64,000 nt of DNA from Hydrogenophaga sp. A37 (GTDB lineage Bacteria > Pseudomonadota > Gammaproteobacteria > Burkholderiales > Burkholderiaceae_C): positions 1 through 64,000 of the forward strand of contig NZ_MUNZ01000079.1 in the NCBI RefSeq assembly GCF_002001205.1, read 5' to 3'. The translations under genes were made by a program, and so were the position numbers. This document shows, piece by piece, positions 45,408 to 54,862 of the stretch; position 1 is the stretch's first letter, and every line of letters starts with the position of its first letter. A model generated the notes under the pieces. The model was not told the DNA's origin, did no database searches, and saw nothing but the letters and a program-made list of their open reading frames with translations.

Positions 45408-46928
45408 ATGACCGACGACTTGCTTCCCTGGTTCGTGCTCGCGCTGGGCGTGCTCAACGCCTTGCTGGTGCTCTGGCTGCTGCTGCGTCGCCCGCCGGCC
45501 AATGCCGACGAAGCCGCGCAGCGACAGCAGCTGCTGGTCACGCTGCAGGCGCAGGGCCTGCAGACCACCCAGCGCATCGAGCGTGTGGAGAGCGAGCTGC
45601 GCCGCGAGATCAGCGACAGCTCGCGCGGGGGGCGGCAGGAGATCCAGCAGACCCTGGCGACCTTCCAGGAAACGCTGACGCGGCAGGACGCCGAGGCCAC
45701 GCGCACGCAGAACACCCAGCTGGATGCGTTTTCCCAGCAACTGCTGCAATTGCGTGGCACGCTGGGCGACACGCTGACCCAGCAGCTGCAGGCCATCAGC
45801 CTGGGCATGGGTCAGCAGGCGGCCGAAGCCACTCGCACGCAGAACGCACAGATCGACGCCTTCGCGCAGCAGCTGGTGCAGCTGCGCGGCACGCTGAGCG
45901 ACACGCTCACGCGCCAGCTGCAGGACATGAGCGAGGGCAACGCGCGCCGCCTGGCCGAGATCCGCACCACGCTGGACGGCCAGCTGGCCCAGCTGCAGCA
46001 GAGCAACGCCGCCAAGCTCGACGAGATGCGCGCGACTGTGGACGAGAAGCTGCAGAGCACGCTGCAGGCGCGCCTGGGCGAGAGCTTCAAGCAGGTGGCC
46101 GACCGGCTGGAGCAGGTGCACAAGGGCCTGGGCGAGATGCAGACGCTGGCACAGGGCGTTGGCGACCTCAAGCACCTGCTGAGCAATGTGAAGACGCGCG
46201 GCATGTTCGGCGAGGCACAGCTGGGTGCGCTGCTCGAACAGGTGTTTGCTCCCGACCAGTACGCGACCCAGGTCACCACCCGGCCCGGCAGCCGCAACGC
46301 CGTGGACTTCGCCGTCAAGCTGCCCGGTCGCGGCGACGACGGCGCCCCTTGCTGGCTGCCCATCGACGCGAAGTTTCCGAATGAAGACTATGAGCGCCTG
46401 CTCGATGCGCAGCAGCGCGCCGATGTAGAGGGCGCCGAGCTGGCCGCGCGCGGGCTGGAGCAACGCATCCGGCTCGAAGCCAAGAGCATGGCCGACAAGT
46501 ACCTGGAGCCGCCGCACACCACCGACTTCGCGATCCTGTTCCTGCCCACCGAAGGCCTGTATGCCGAGGTGTTGCGCCGACCGGGGCTGATGGAGGTGCT
46601 GCAACGCGAATACCGCGTCACGCTCGCTGGGCCGACCACGCTCATGGCCATGCTCAACTCGCTGCAGATGGGCTTTCGCACGCTGGCGCTGGAGAAGCGC
46701 AGCAGCGAGGTGTGGCAGGTGCTGGGCGCGGTCAAGACCGAGTTCGGCAAGTTTGGTGATGTGCTGGCGCGCGTGAAGAGCCAGACCCAGACCGTGCTCA
46801 ACACCCTCGACAACGCCGAGACGCGCAGCCGCGCCATGACCCGCGCGCTCAAGACGGTCGAAGCGCTGCCGCAGGACAAGGCGAGCGCGCTGTTGCCGCT
46901 GGACCCCAGCGACGACGGAGACACTTGA
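45408..46928 (+). CDS. rmuC: DNA recombination protein RmuC
   Basis: This 506-residue protein has an N-terminal membrane anchor (FVLALGVLNALLVLWLLL), a long coiled coil (about residues 40-240) and the RmuC nuclease-like domain (about 255-460: RGMFGEAQLGALLEQV, PIDAKFPNEDYERL, FLPTEGLYAEVL). RmuC limits DNA inversions at short repeats. The coiled coil contains a 44-residue tandem duplication (EATRTQN to QLQ, nucleotides 45690 and 45822). The ATG at 45408 follows the antiporter stop by 19 bp. The next gene starts within its stop codon. Confidence 0.94.
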   Translation: MTDDLLPWFVLALGVLNALLVLWLLLRRPPANADEAAQRQQLLVTLQAQGLQTTQRIERVESELRREISDSSRGGRQEIQQTLATFQETLTRQDAEATRTQNTQLDAFSQQLLQLRGTLGDTLTQQLQAISLGMGQQAAEATRTQNAQIDAFAQQLVQLRGTLSDTLTRQLQDMSEGNARRLAEIRTTLDGQLAQLQQSNAAKLDEMRATVDEKLQSTLQARLGESFKQVADRLEQVHKGLGEMQTLAQGVGDLKHLLSNVKTRGMFGEAQLGALLEQVFAPDQYATQVTTRPGSRNAVDFAVKLPGRGDDGAPCWLPIDAKFPNEDYERLLDAQQRADVEGAELAARGLEQRIRLEAKSMADKYLEPPHTTDFAILFLPTEGLYAEVLRRPGLMEVLQREYRVTLAGPTTLMAMLNSLQMGFRTLALEKRSSEVWQVLGAVKTEFGKFGDVLARVKSQTQTVLNTLDNAETRSRAMTRALKTVEALPQDKASALLPLDPSDDGDT

Positions 46929-48097
46929 GTTCAACCTTGAAAGCCGGCCTGGCGCGACTGATCGCCGCGCAGGTCAGCCTGCACGCCTGCATGACCGGCT
47001 TTCGCATGGCCGCGCCGCTGATGGCACTGCGCGAGGGCCACAGCCCGGTCGCGGTGGGCATGCTGCTGGCCCTGTTTGCGCTGGCCCAGGTGTTTCTGGC
47101 CTTGCCGGCCGGCCGCTATGCCGATCGCATAGGCCTCAGGAAGCCGGTGCTGCTGGCCGTGGGCGTGGCCACCGGGGGCGCGTTGCTGGCGGTGGCCTTC
47201 CCGGTGTATGGCGCGTTGTGCCTCACCGCCCTGACCTGCGGTGGTGCTACCGGTCTGGCCATGATCGCGCTGCAGCGCCATGTGGGCCGGCTGGCGAACA
47301 ACGCCACCGAGCTCAAGCAGGTGTTCAGCTGGATGTCCATCGGCCCGTCGATCTCCAACTTCATCGGGCCGCTGGCGGCGGGCGTGCTCATCGACGCCGC
47401 GGGCTTTCGAGCGGCCTACCTGCTGCTCGCGCTGCTGCCCTCACTGGCCTGGTTCTGGGTGCGCCGCGTGGTGGAGCAGGCGCCCGTGGCGCCCGAGGAG
47501 CGCAATACCAGCGGCTCGTCGTGGAATTTGCTGCGCGAGACCGGGTTCCGCCGGCTCATGCTGATCAACTGGCTGCTGTCTTCGTGCTGGGACGTGCACA
47601 CCTTTCTGGTGCCGGTGATCGGGCATGAACGCCACCTCAGCGCCACCGTGATCGGCGCCATCCTCGGCGCGTTCGCGCTGGCCGCCACCGCCGTCCGGCT
47701 GGTCATGCCCTGGCTGGCCGCGCATCTGCGCGAACCGGTGGTGATCGGCTCGGCGATGGTGAGCACGGCGCTGCTGTTCGCTGTGTACCCGCTGGCGCAC
47801 AGCGCCTGGACCATGGGCGCGCTGTCGGTCCTGCTCGGTGTGGCGCTGGGTTCGGTGCAGCCCATGATCATGAGCACGCTGCACCAGATCACACCGCGGC
47901 ACCGCCACGGCGAAGCGCTGGGTCTGCGCGCGATGACGATCAATGGATCGAGTGTGGTGATGCCCCTGCTGTTTGGCTCGGCGGGTGTGGTGGTGGGGGT
48001 GTCGGGTGTGTTCTGGGTGGTCGGTGCGGTGGTGGGCGCGGGCTCGCGCCTCGCCTGGCGCTTGCCCCATTCCTTGGGTCCGCACACGGGCGAGTGA
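46925..48097 (+). CDS. MFS transporter
   Basis: This 390-residue inner-membrane protein has 12 predicted membrane segments and the MFS loop motif after segment 2 (GRYADRIGLRKPVLL). It probably exports a small molecule; the substrate is unknown. The start is a TTG in a TTGA overlap with the rmuC stop, which implies coupled translation. A first ATG inside the frame (MTGFRMAAP) would remove half of the first helix and is less likely. Confidence 0.9.
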   Translation: MSSTLKAGLARLIAAQVSLHACMTGFRMAAPLMALREGHSPVAVGMLLALFALAQVFLALPAGRYADRIGLRKPVLLAVGVATGGALLAVAFPVYGALCLTALTCGGATGLAMIALQRHVGRLANNATELKQVFSWMSIGPSISNFIGPLAAGVLIDAAGFRAAYLLLALLPSLAWFWVRRVVEQAPVAPEERNTSGSSWNLLRETGFRRLMLINWLLSSCWDVHTFLVPVIGHERHLSATVIGAILGAFALAATAVRLVMPWLAAHLREPVVIGSAMVSTALLFAVYPLAHSAWTMGALSVLLGVALGSVQPMIMSTLHQITPRHRHGEALGLRAMTINGSSVVMPLLFGSAGVVVGVSGVFWVVGAVVGAGSRLAWRLPHSLGPHTGE

Positions 48098-48184
48098 GCC
48101 GACCCGCGGCGCACTCAGGTCGTGTTGTGGGGGCTTGGGCGATCTGCGGGCACTTCGCCCGAACCGCCCCCTAAGATCGACGCC

Positions 48185-49330
48185 ATGAACACAGCACAAC
48201 GAGACGGACTTTTGCTGGCAGGCAGCGCGGTGGTCGGCATGGCCCTGATGAACAGCCCGATGTCCGACAGCATGCAGCAACTGCTGGCGTTGCCTTTCCA
48301 GGTGGGCGTGGGCGAATACGTGCTCGCCAAGCCGCTGGAGTTGTGGATCAACGACTTCCTGATGGCCATCTTCTTCCTGCTGGTGGGGGTGGAGATCAAG
48401 CACGAATGGCAGCACGGTGCGCTGGCCACGCCGCAGGCACGCATCCTGCCGTTTGGTGCGGCTGTGGGGGGGATGGCGATTCCCGCCCTGATCTTCGTGT
48501 TGTTCAACTGGAACCAGCCGCACAACCTGGCGGGCTGGGCCATTCCTGCTGCCACGGATATCGCGTTTGCCATCGGCCTCATGGCTCTGGCGGCCCCGGG
48601 CATTCGTGGTGCGCTGCTGGCGTTCCTGACGGCCGTGGCGGTGCTGGACGATCTGGGCGCGATCATCGTGATCGCGCTGTTCTATACCGATCAGTTGAGC
48701 AGGACCATGTTGGGTTTCGCTGCCTTGGGCGTGGGGGCGCTGTTCATGCTTTCCAGTCTGCGGGTGCAGCGCATCTGGCCCTATGTGGCGGTGGCTCTGT
48801 TTCTTTGGGTGTGCGTGCTCAAGTCGGGCGTGCACGCCACGCTGGCGGGCGTGGTGGTGGGCCTGTTCCTGCCCGCCTCGCAGGACGGCAACAGCCCGGC
48901 GGAGAAGCTGGACCACGCCCTCAAGCCCTGGGTGAGCTGGCTGATCCTGCCGCTGTTCGGGGTGGTGAATGCGGGCGTTTCGCTGGCGGGCTTTTCGTGG
49001 GATGCCCTGGTCCAGCCGGTGACCCTGGGCGTGGCGGCGGGGCTGCTGCTGGGCAAGCCACTGGGGATTCTGGCGGGCACCTGGGTGGCGAGTCGGCTCG
49101 GCGGTGGACTGCCCGATGGCCTGCACTTGCGCGACTATGTCCCCGTGGCCTGCTTCTGCGGCATCGGATTCACCATGGCGTTGTTCATTTCCACGCTGGC
49201 CTATCCGCCGGGCAGCGATCCGGGCGACGCAGCCAAGCTCGGTGTTTTGCTGGGAACCGTTTGCGCGTTTGCGTTGGGTACCCTGGTGGCCCGCTGGAAC
49301 GGGTCAGGACGTGCACTTGCCAGTGCCTGA
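48185..49330 (+). CDS. nhaA: Na+/H+ antiporter NhaA
   Basis: This 381-residue inner-membrane antiporter expels Na+ in exchange for H+ and helps set internal pH. It has the NhaA hallmarks: the unwound helix around ATDIAFA, the paired aspartates in VLDDLGAI that carry the ions, and CGIGFTMALFIS near the C-terminus. The ATG at 48185 (MNTAQRDG) is preceded by TAAGAT seven bases upstream and no ribosome binding site. It is convergent with the TetR regulator gene, with 14 bp between the stops. Confidence 0.95.
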   Translation: MNTAQRDGLLLAGSAVVGMALMNSPMSDSMQQLLALPFQVGVGEYVLAKPLELWINDFLMAIFFLLVGVEIKHEWQHGALATPQARILPFGAAVGGMAIPALIFVLFNWNQPHNLAGWAIPAATDIAFAIGLMALAAPGIRGALLAFLTAVAVLDDLGAIIVIALFYTDQLSRTMLGFAALGVGALFMLSSLRVQRIWPYVAVALFLWVCVLKSGVHATLAGVVVGLFLPASQDGNSPAEKLDHALKPWVSWLILPLFGVVNAGVSLAGFSWDALVQPVTLGVAAGLLLGKPLGILAGTWVASRLGGGLPDGLHLRDYVPVACFCGIGFTMALFISTLAYPPGSDPGDAAKLGVLLGTVCAFALGTLVARWNGSGRALASA

Positions 49331-49344
49331 GCCCTGGGTGACAT

Positions 49345-50046
49345 TCATTCGATAGGGGCGGGTGTTGATGCCTTCGTCGGGGCTCTGGTGGTGTGTCGGA
49401 CCGGGGGTTTTTTACCCGCTTTGATCGGGAAACCGAGCCCGCTCAGGAACGCATCGACCACCTGCCGGCCGCAGCGCCGCAGGTCAAACGCTTGGGGGTC
49501 GAGCAGCCAGTTCTGGATCAGGCCGTCGATCATCACGTGCAGGCCGAGCGCTGCGCTTTGCACCGGGATGGCAAGGGTCAGCCTCTGCTGGTTGGCCGCC
49601 GACTTCAACACCTCGGCGGTCTGCTGCATGCAGTCGTTCCGGCACTGCAGGCGACGGGCACGCACCGCGTGCATTTCGTCGTTGTATTCCACCTGCAGGG
49701 TGGCAATTTCGAAGACGCGGCGCGTGCGCTCGTCGGTAGCGGTCTTGTGCAGGGCGTATGCGATGGAGTCGCGCAGTGACTGCAGTGGGTCTGAAAGAGT
49801 GGAGGGGGTTTTCCCTACCTTGTTCAGGGTTTCTTCCAGCGGCAAAACCACGCGCTCCATCATCGCGTTGAATAGGTCGGCCTTGTCCTTGAAGTGCCAG
49901 TAGATGGCGCCGCGGGTGGTGCCGGCCGTGATGGCAATGTCGTTGAGCGACGTGCGTGAAACGCCGCGCTCCTGAAACAGGTGCTCGGCCGCGTCGAGCA
50001 GGCTGTGGCGGGTGGCCTCGGCGTCGGCCTTGGTGCGTCGAACCAT
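49345..50046 (-). CDS. TetR family repressor of RND efflux (AcrR/TtgR type)
   Basis: This 233-residue regulator has an N-terminal helix-turn-helix (SRTSLNDIAITAGTTRGAIYWHFKDKADLF), very close to AcrR, TtgR and MexZ-type repressors, and a C-terminal ligand-binding domain of the AcrR kind. It is divergent from the efflux genes across a perfect 11-bp inverted repeat of AcrR type, so it almost certainly represses them and itself until a drug or solvent binds. The ATG at 50046 is chosen by family length. The last 20 residues are basic and proline-rich. Confidence 0.93.
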   Translation of the reverse strand: MVRRTKADAEATRHSLLDAAEHLFQERGVSRTSLNDIAITAGTTRGAIYWHFKDKADLFNAMMERVVLPLEETLNKVGKTPSTLSDPLQSLRDSIAYALHKTATDERTRRVFEIATLQVEYNDEMHAVRARRLQCRNDCMQQTAEVLKSAANQQRLTLAIPVQSAALGLHVMIDGLIQNWLLDPQAFDLRRCGRQVVDAFLSGLGFPIKAGKKPPVRHTTRAPTKASTPAPIE

Positions 50047-50100
50047 GTCATGTCTCCAGTCGGATGTCCCCAGGTGAGCCTGGAACTTATTGGGCTCGAC

Positions 50101-50128
50101 TATACATACATTCATGGATGTATGTATA
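50101..50128. promoter_or_regulatory. AcrR/TtgR-type operator
   Basis: TATACATACAT and ATGTATGTATA form a perfect 11-bp inverted repeat around TCATGG. It lies between the divergent repressor and efflux genes and overlaps -10-like sequences on each strand (TATACT at 50125-50130 on plus, TATAGT at 50099-50104 on minus). The ACATACAT half-site is like that of known AcrR-family operators. Confidence 0.88.
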
Positions 50129-50222
50129 CTGCGACCCCTTGCCTTCGTCGGCTATCGCTCACGACAGTCATGCCGGCCGCTTTCTGGCGGCCTCCCCCGA
50201 TTTCAAGCCCTTAAGGATTCCC

Positions 50223-51497
50223 ATGCCTGCCCAGAGTCCCCAGTCTCATGCCTTGTTCAACCCATCGCTGGTGACCCCTGGTCGCACGGCGGTGTGGGCC
50301 CGCCGCTGGTCGGTGATCTCCGTCGCGGTGCTGCTGGTGGCCTGCGGCAAGTCCGAGGCGCCGGCCGGTGCGCCGCCGGGCGGCGGCATGCCCGCACCCG
50401 AGGTGGGGGTGGTCACCGTCGCCCCGGGCGATGTGGGTCTGCAGACCGAGCTGCCGGGTCGCCTGGAGGCTTCGCGTGTGGCGCAGGTGCGGGCTCGGGC
50501 CGCTGGCATCCTGCAGCAGCGCCTGTTCAAGGAAGGCAGTGACGTGAAGGCCGGCCAGGCGCTGTTCCGCATCGATGCGGCACCGTATGCCGCCGCCATG
50601 CAAAGCGCACAGGCCAGCCTGGCCCGCGCGCAGGCCAATGTCGCTCAGGCCACGGCACTGGCTGAACGCTACAAGCCACTGGTGGCCGAGAACGCGATCA
50701 GCCAGCAGGAATACGCCAACGCCGTCGCGTCCCAGAAGACCGCGGAAGCCGATGTGGCTGTCGCCAAGGCGGCGGTGCAGACCGCCAGCATCAACCTGAA
50801 CTACGCGAACGTGACCGCGCCGATCGCCGGCCGCATCGGCCGTGCGCTGGTGACCGAGGGCGCGCTGGTGGGGCAGGGCGAAGCGACCCAGCTCGCCGTG
50901 ATCCAGCAGGTGGACCCGATGTATGTGAATTTCACCCAATCGGCCGCCGAAGCCATGAAGCTGCAGCGCGCGCTGGAGAGCGGGCAGCTCAAGGGCGCGG
51001 GCACCGGTGCCGCCAGTGTGCGCGTGGTGCTGGAAGATGGCAGCGAATACGCGAAGGCCGGGCGCTTGCTGTTCTCGGACCTGTCGGTGGATTCGACCAC
51101 CGGTCAGGTGACGCTGCGTGCCGAGGTGCCGAACCCCGGCGGTTCGCTGTTGCCTGGTCTGTATGTGCGCGTGCGCCTGGAACAGGCCACCGCCCGTGAC
51201 GCCATCACCCTGCCTCAGCAGGCGGTGACGCGTTCGGCCCAAGGCGACTCGGTCCAGATCGTCACGGCGGACGGGAAGATCGAGCAACGGACCATCAAGG
51301 TCGGTGGTCAGCAGTCAGGGAAGTGGGTGGTCATGGACGGCCTGAAAGCCGGCGAGCAGGTGATGGTGGACGGCTTCCAGAAGCTGCAGATGATGCCGCC
51401 GGGTACGCCCGTGAAGGCGGTGCCATGGACACCGGCGGGCGCCCCGGCAGCGGCCGCGCCAGCCGTCGCAGCTCCCGCTCCAGCGGCGGCCAAGTAA
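50223..51497 (+). CDS. RND efflux periplasmic adaptor subunit
   Basis: This 424-residue membrane-fusion lipoprotein links the inner-membrane pump to the outer-membrane channel. The signal peptide ends in VLLVACGKSE (Cys41). The barrel-sandwich, helical hairpin (about 120-190) and beta-barrel domains follow in the AcrA order (GRLEASRVAQVRARAAGIL, YANVTAPIAGRIG, LLPGLYVRVRLEQ). The C-terminus is alanine/proline-rich. AAGGA lies 6-7 bases before the ATG. It is first in the efflux operon, controlled by the adjacent operator. Confidence 0.95.
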   Translation: MPAQSPQSHALFNPSLVTPGRTAVWARRWSVISVAVLLVACGKSEAPAGAPPGGGMPAPEVGVVTVAPGDVGLQTELPGRLEASRVAQVRARAAGILQQRLFKEGSDVKAGQALFRIDAAPYAAAMQSAQASLARAQANVAQATALAERYKPLVAENAISQQEYANAVASQKTAEADVAVAKAAVQTASINLNYANVTAPIAGRIGRALVTEGALVGQGEATQLAVIQQVDPMYVNFTQSAAEAMKLQRALESGQLKGAGTGAASVRVVLEDGSEYAKAGRLLFSDLSVDSTTGQVTLRAEVPNPGGSLLPGLYVRVRLEQATARDAITLPQQAVTRSAQGDSVQIVTADGKIEQRTIKVGGQQSGKWVVMDGLKAGEQVMVDGFQKLQMMPPGTPVKAVPWTPAGAPAAAAPAVAAPAPAAAK

Positions 51498-51589
51498 GGA
51501 GCGGCAAATGAGCATGCCCCCACGTTCACTTTGTTCACTGCCCCCCATGGGGGCTTCAGCCTCCTTGAGGCGGCTCGGCGGAAACTGAT
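51498..51589. other. Spacer between adaptor and pump genes
   Basis: This 92-bp gap holds CCCCCCATGGGGG and a GC-rich hairpin-forming stretch (CAGCCTCCTTGAGGCGG). It resembles the dispersed palindromic elements of this genome but is not clearly a member of either repeat family. It may reduce pump expression relative to the adaptor. Confidence 0.35.
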
Positions 51590-54500
51590 ATGGCCAAATT
51601 CTTCATCGACCGACCCATCTTTGCGTGGGTGATCGCGCTCTTCATCATGGTGATGGGTGCGGTGTCCATCACGCAGCTGCCGATCGCGCAGTACCCGCCG
51701 GTGGCGCCCCCATCCATCGTCATCAACGCCGTCTACCCCGGTGCATCGGCCAAGACGCTGGAAGACAGTGTGCTGTCGGTCATTGAGCAGGAAATGAACG
51801 GCTCGCCCGGCCTGATCTACATGGAAGCCGTGGCCCAGGCCAACGGCACCGGCAGCATCACGCTGAGCTTCGAGCCCGGCACCAACGACGATCTGGCACA
51901 GGTGGACGTGCAGAACCGGCTTTCGCGCGCCACCCCGCGCCTGCCCTCGGCGGTGACGCAGCAGGGTGTGAAAGTGGACAAGTCCCGCAACAACTTCCTG
52001 CTGTTTGCCATTCTGTCGTCGGACGATCCGGCGCTGGATCCGGTGGCGCTGGGTGACTACGCCTCGCGCAGCGTCGTGCCTGAATTGCAGCGCCTGCCCG
52101 GCGTGGGCCAGGCCCAGCTGTTCGGCACCGAGCGTGCCATGCGGGTCTGGATCGACCCGGCCAAGCTGCTGGGCTTCAACCTGAGCGCGGCCGACGTGAC
52201 CAACGCCATCCGCGCGCAGAACGCGCAGGTGTCGGCCGGTGAAATCGGCGCCTTGCCCAACGTGGCGGGTCAGAGCATCGCTGCCACCGTGGTGGTCAAC
52301 GGCCAGTTGGCCAGCGTGGAGCAGTTTGGCAACATCGTGCTGCGCGCCAGCGGCGATGGCGCCTCCGTGCGCCTGAAAGACGTGGCCCGCATCGAGCTCG
52401 GCGCCCAAGGCTACGCGACCTCCGCGCGCCTGAACGGCAAGCCGTCCACGGGTATCGGCGTGCAGCTTTCGCCCAGCGGCAACGCGCTGGCTACCGCCAC
52501 CGCGGTGCGGGCCAAGATGGCGGAACTGGAGCGGTTCTTCCCCAAGGGCATGACCTGGGCCATCCCTTACGACAGCTCACGCTTCATCAAGATCTCGATC
52601 CAGCAGGTGGCGGTGACGCTGGCAGAAGCCGTGGCGCTGGTGTTCCTGGTGATGTTCCTGTTCCTGCAGAACTGGCGCTACACCCTCATTCCCACGGTGG
52701 TGGTGCCGGTGGCGCTGCTGGGCACCTTCGCCACGCTGCTGGCGCTGGGGTTCTCGATCAACGTGCTGACCATGTTCGGCATGGTGCTGGTGATCGGCAT
52801 CGTGGTGGACGACGCCATCGTGGTAGTGGAGAACGTCGAGCGCATCATGAGCGAGGAGGGCCTGCCTCCGCTGGAAGCCACGCGCAAGGCCATGGGCCAG
52901 ATCTCGGGCGCCATCATCGGCGTGACGGTGGTGCTGATCTCGGTGTTCGTGCCGCTGGCGTTCTTCAGTGGTTCGGTCGGCAACATCTACCGCCAGTTCG
53001 CTGCGGTGATGGGCGTGTCCATCGCCTTCTCGGCGTTCATGGCACTGTCATTGACGCCGGCCCTGTGCGCCACCCTGCTCAAGCCGGTCGAGGCGGGTCA
53101 CGCCCATGCCAAGACCGGTTTCTTCGGCTGGTTCAACCGGGGGTTTGCGCGCACCGCCAAGGGTTACGAAGGTGGTGTGGCCAAGCTGCTGCCGCGCGCC
53201 GGTCGCACGCTGGTGATCTACGCCGCCATCGTTGGGGCGGTCGCGGTGATCTACCAGCGCCTGCCCACGTCCTTCTTGCCCAACGAGGACCAGGGCAACC
53301 TGTTGGTGAACGTGCAATTGCCGCCGGGCGCCACGCAAGAGCGCACCCTGGAGGTGATGAAGCAGGTCGAAGGCTTCATGCTGAAACAGCCTGAGGTCGA
53401 GGGCATGGTCGGCGTGCTGGGCTTCAGCTTCTCGGGCCAGGGCCAGAACGCTGCGCTCGCCTTCGTCACGCTCAAGGACTGGACCGAACGCACTGGCGCA
53501 GAGAACTCGGCCCAGGCCTTGGCCGGCCGCGCCTTTGGTGCGCTCTCCGGCATCCGCGACGCCTTCATCTTTCCGTTGAGCCCACCGCCCATCCCCGAGC
53601 TGGGCGCGTCCTCGGGCTTCAGCTTCCGCCTGCAGGACCGGGCGGGTCTGGGTGGTGAAGCGCTGCTGAACGCCCGCAACCAGATGCTGGGCATGGCCTC
53701 GCAGAGCAAGCTGCTCACCCAGGTGCGGCCCGACGGTCTGGAAGATGCGCCGCAGCTGCAGATCGACATCGACCGCGACCGCGCCAACGCGCAAGGTGTG
53801 GGCTTCGACAGCATCAGCGCCGCCATCGGCACCGCGCTGGGGTCGAGCTACGTGAACGACTTCCCCAACGCCGGTCGCTTGCAGCGGGTGGTGGTGCAGG
53901 CCGATGCCGCAGCGCGCATGCAGCCCGAAGACCTGCTGCGCATCAACGTGCTCAACAGCAAGGGGCAGGCGGTGCCGCTGTCGGCCTTCGCCAGCACCCA
54001 TTGGGTCACGGGCCCGATGCAGACCGTGCGCTACAACGGCTACCCGTCCATGCGCATCAGCGGCAGCGCCGCGCCGGGCGTGAGCACCGGCCAGGCCATG
54101 GCCGAGATGGAAGCGCTGGCCGCCAAGCTGCCAACGGGCTTCGGTTTTGAATGGACCGGCCAGTCGCGTGAAGAAAAGCTCGCCGGCGCGCAGGCCATGA
54201 TCCTCTATGGCTTCGCGATCCTGGCGGTGTTTCTCGCGCTGGCGGCGCTGTACGAGAGCTGGTCCATCCCGCTGGCGGTGGTGCTGGTGGTGCCGCTGGG
54301 CGTGCTCGGCGTGCTGCTGGCCACGCTCTTGCGCGGCTACTCGAACGACGTCTACTTCCAGGTGGGGCTGATCACCATCATCGGCCTCTCGGCGAAGAAC
54401 GCGATCCTGATCATCGAGTTCGCCAAAGACCTGCAGGCCCAGGGCAAAAGCGTGATCGAAGCGGCGCTGGCGGCGGCGCACCTGCGGTTCCGTCCCATCG

Positions 54501-54736
54501 TCATGACCTCGCTGGCCTTCACGCTGGGGGTCATGCCCTTGTTCCTGGCCTCGGGCGCGGGTTCGGCCAGCCAGCGCGCCATTGGTACCGGCGTGGTCGG
54601 CGGCATGCTGACCGGCACGGTGCTGGCGGTGGTGTTTGTGCCGATTTTCTTTGTCGTCGTGCGCACCTTCTTCAAGGGCAGCGAGCGCCAGCGTCATCAC
54701 GATGCCGAACAGGCTGAACACCATGGGGTGCGTTGA
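51590..54736 (+). CDS. RND efflux pump permease (HAE1 family)
   Basis: This 1048-residue inner-membrane pump exports hydrophobic drugs or solvents using the proton gradient. It has 12 membrane segments and two large periplasmic loops. The proton-relay residues are present: paired aspartates in GIVVDDAIVVVENVER and the lysine in GLSAKNAILIIEF. The N-terminus (AKFFIDRPIFAWVIAL) is typical of AcrB/MexB/TtgB. It works with the adaptor encoded upstream and the channel encoded downstream. Confidence 0.97.
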   Translation: MAKFFIDRPIFAWVIALFIMVMGAVSITQLPIAQYPPVAPPSIVINAVYPGASAKTLEDSVLSVIEQEMNGSPGLIYMEAVAQANGTGSITLSFEPGTNDDLAQVDVQNRLSRATPRLPSAVTQQGVKVDKSRNNFLLFAILSSDDPALDPVALGDYASRSVVPELQRLPGVGQAQLFGTERAMRVWIDPAKLLGFNLSAADVTNAIRAQNAQVSAGEIGALPNVAGQSIAATVVVNGQLASVEQFGNIVLRASGDGASVRLKDVARIELGAQGYATSARLNGKPSTGIGVQLSPSGNALATATAVRAKMAELERFFPKGMTWAIPYDSSRFIKISIQQVAVTLAEAVALVFLVMFLFLQNWRYTLIPTVVVPVALLGTFATLLALGFSINVLTMFGMVLVIGIVVDDAIVVVENVERIMSEEGLPPLEATRKAMGQISGAIIGVTVVLISVFVPLAFFSGSVGNIYRQFAAVMGVSIAFSAFMALSLTPALCATLLKPVEAGHAHAKTGFFGWFNRGFARTAKGYEGGVAKLLPRAGRTLVIYAAIVGAVAVIYQRLPTSFLPNEDQGNLLVNVQLPPGATQERTLEVMKQVEGFMLKQPEVEGMVGVLGFSFSGQGQNAALAFVTLKDWTERTGAENSAQALAGRAFGALSGIRDAFIFPLSPPPIPELGASSGFSFRLQDRAGLGGEALLNARNQMLGMASQSKLLTQVRPDGLEDAPQLQIDIDRDRANAQGVGFDSISAAIGTALGSSYVNDFPNAGRLQRVVVQADAAARMQPEDLLRINVLNSKGQAVPLSAFASTHWVTGPMQTVRYNGYPSMRISGSAAPGVSTGQAMAEMEALAAKLPTGFGFEWTGQSREEKLAGAQAMILYGFAILAVFLALAALYESWSIPLAVVLVVPLGVLGVLLATLLRGYSNDVYFQVGLITIIGLSAKNAILIIEFAKDLQAQGKSVIEAALAAAHLRFRPIVMTSLAFTLGVMPLFLASGAGSASQRAIGTGVVGGMLTGTVLAVVFVPIFFVVVRTFFKGSERQRHHDAEQAEHHGVR

Positions 54737-54862
54737 CATGAGCACACCCTCCCTGCGCCGCTTCGCGTCTTTCCCTCGGGGTGAGCACATCCGCGGCCCG
54801 CTGGACGGCCCCTCTTCTTTCGTTGCATGGCGTGTTTCACAAAGCACGCTGGAGACCTTGAC

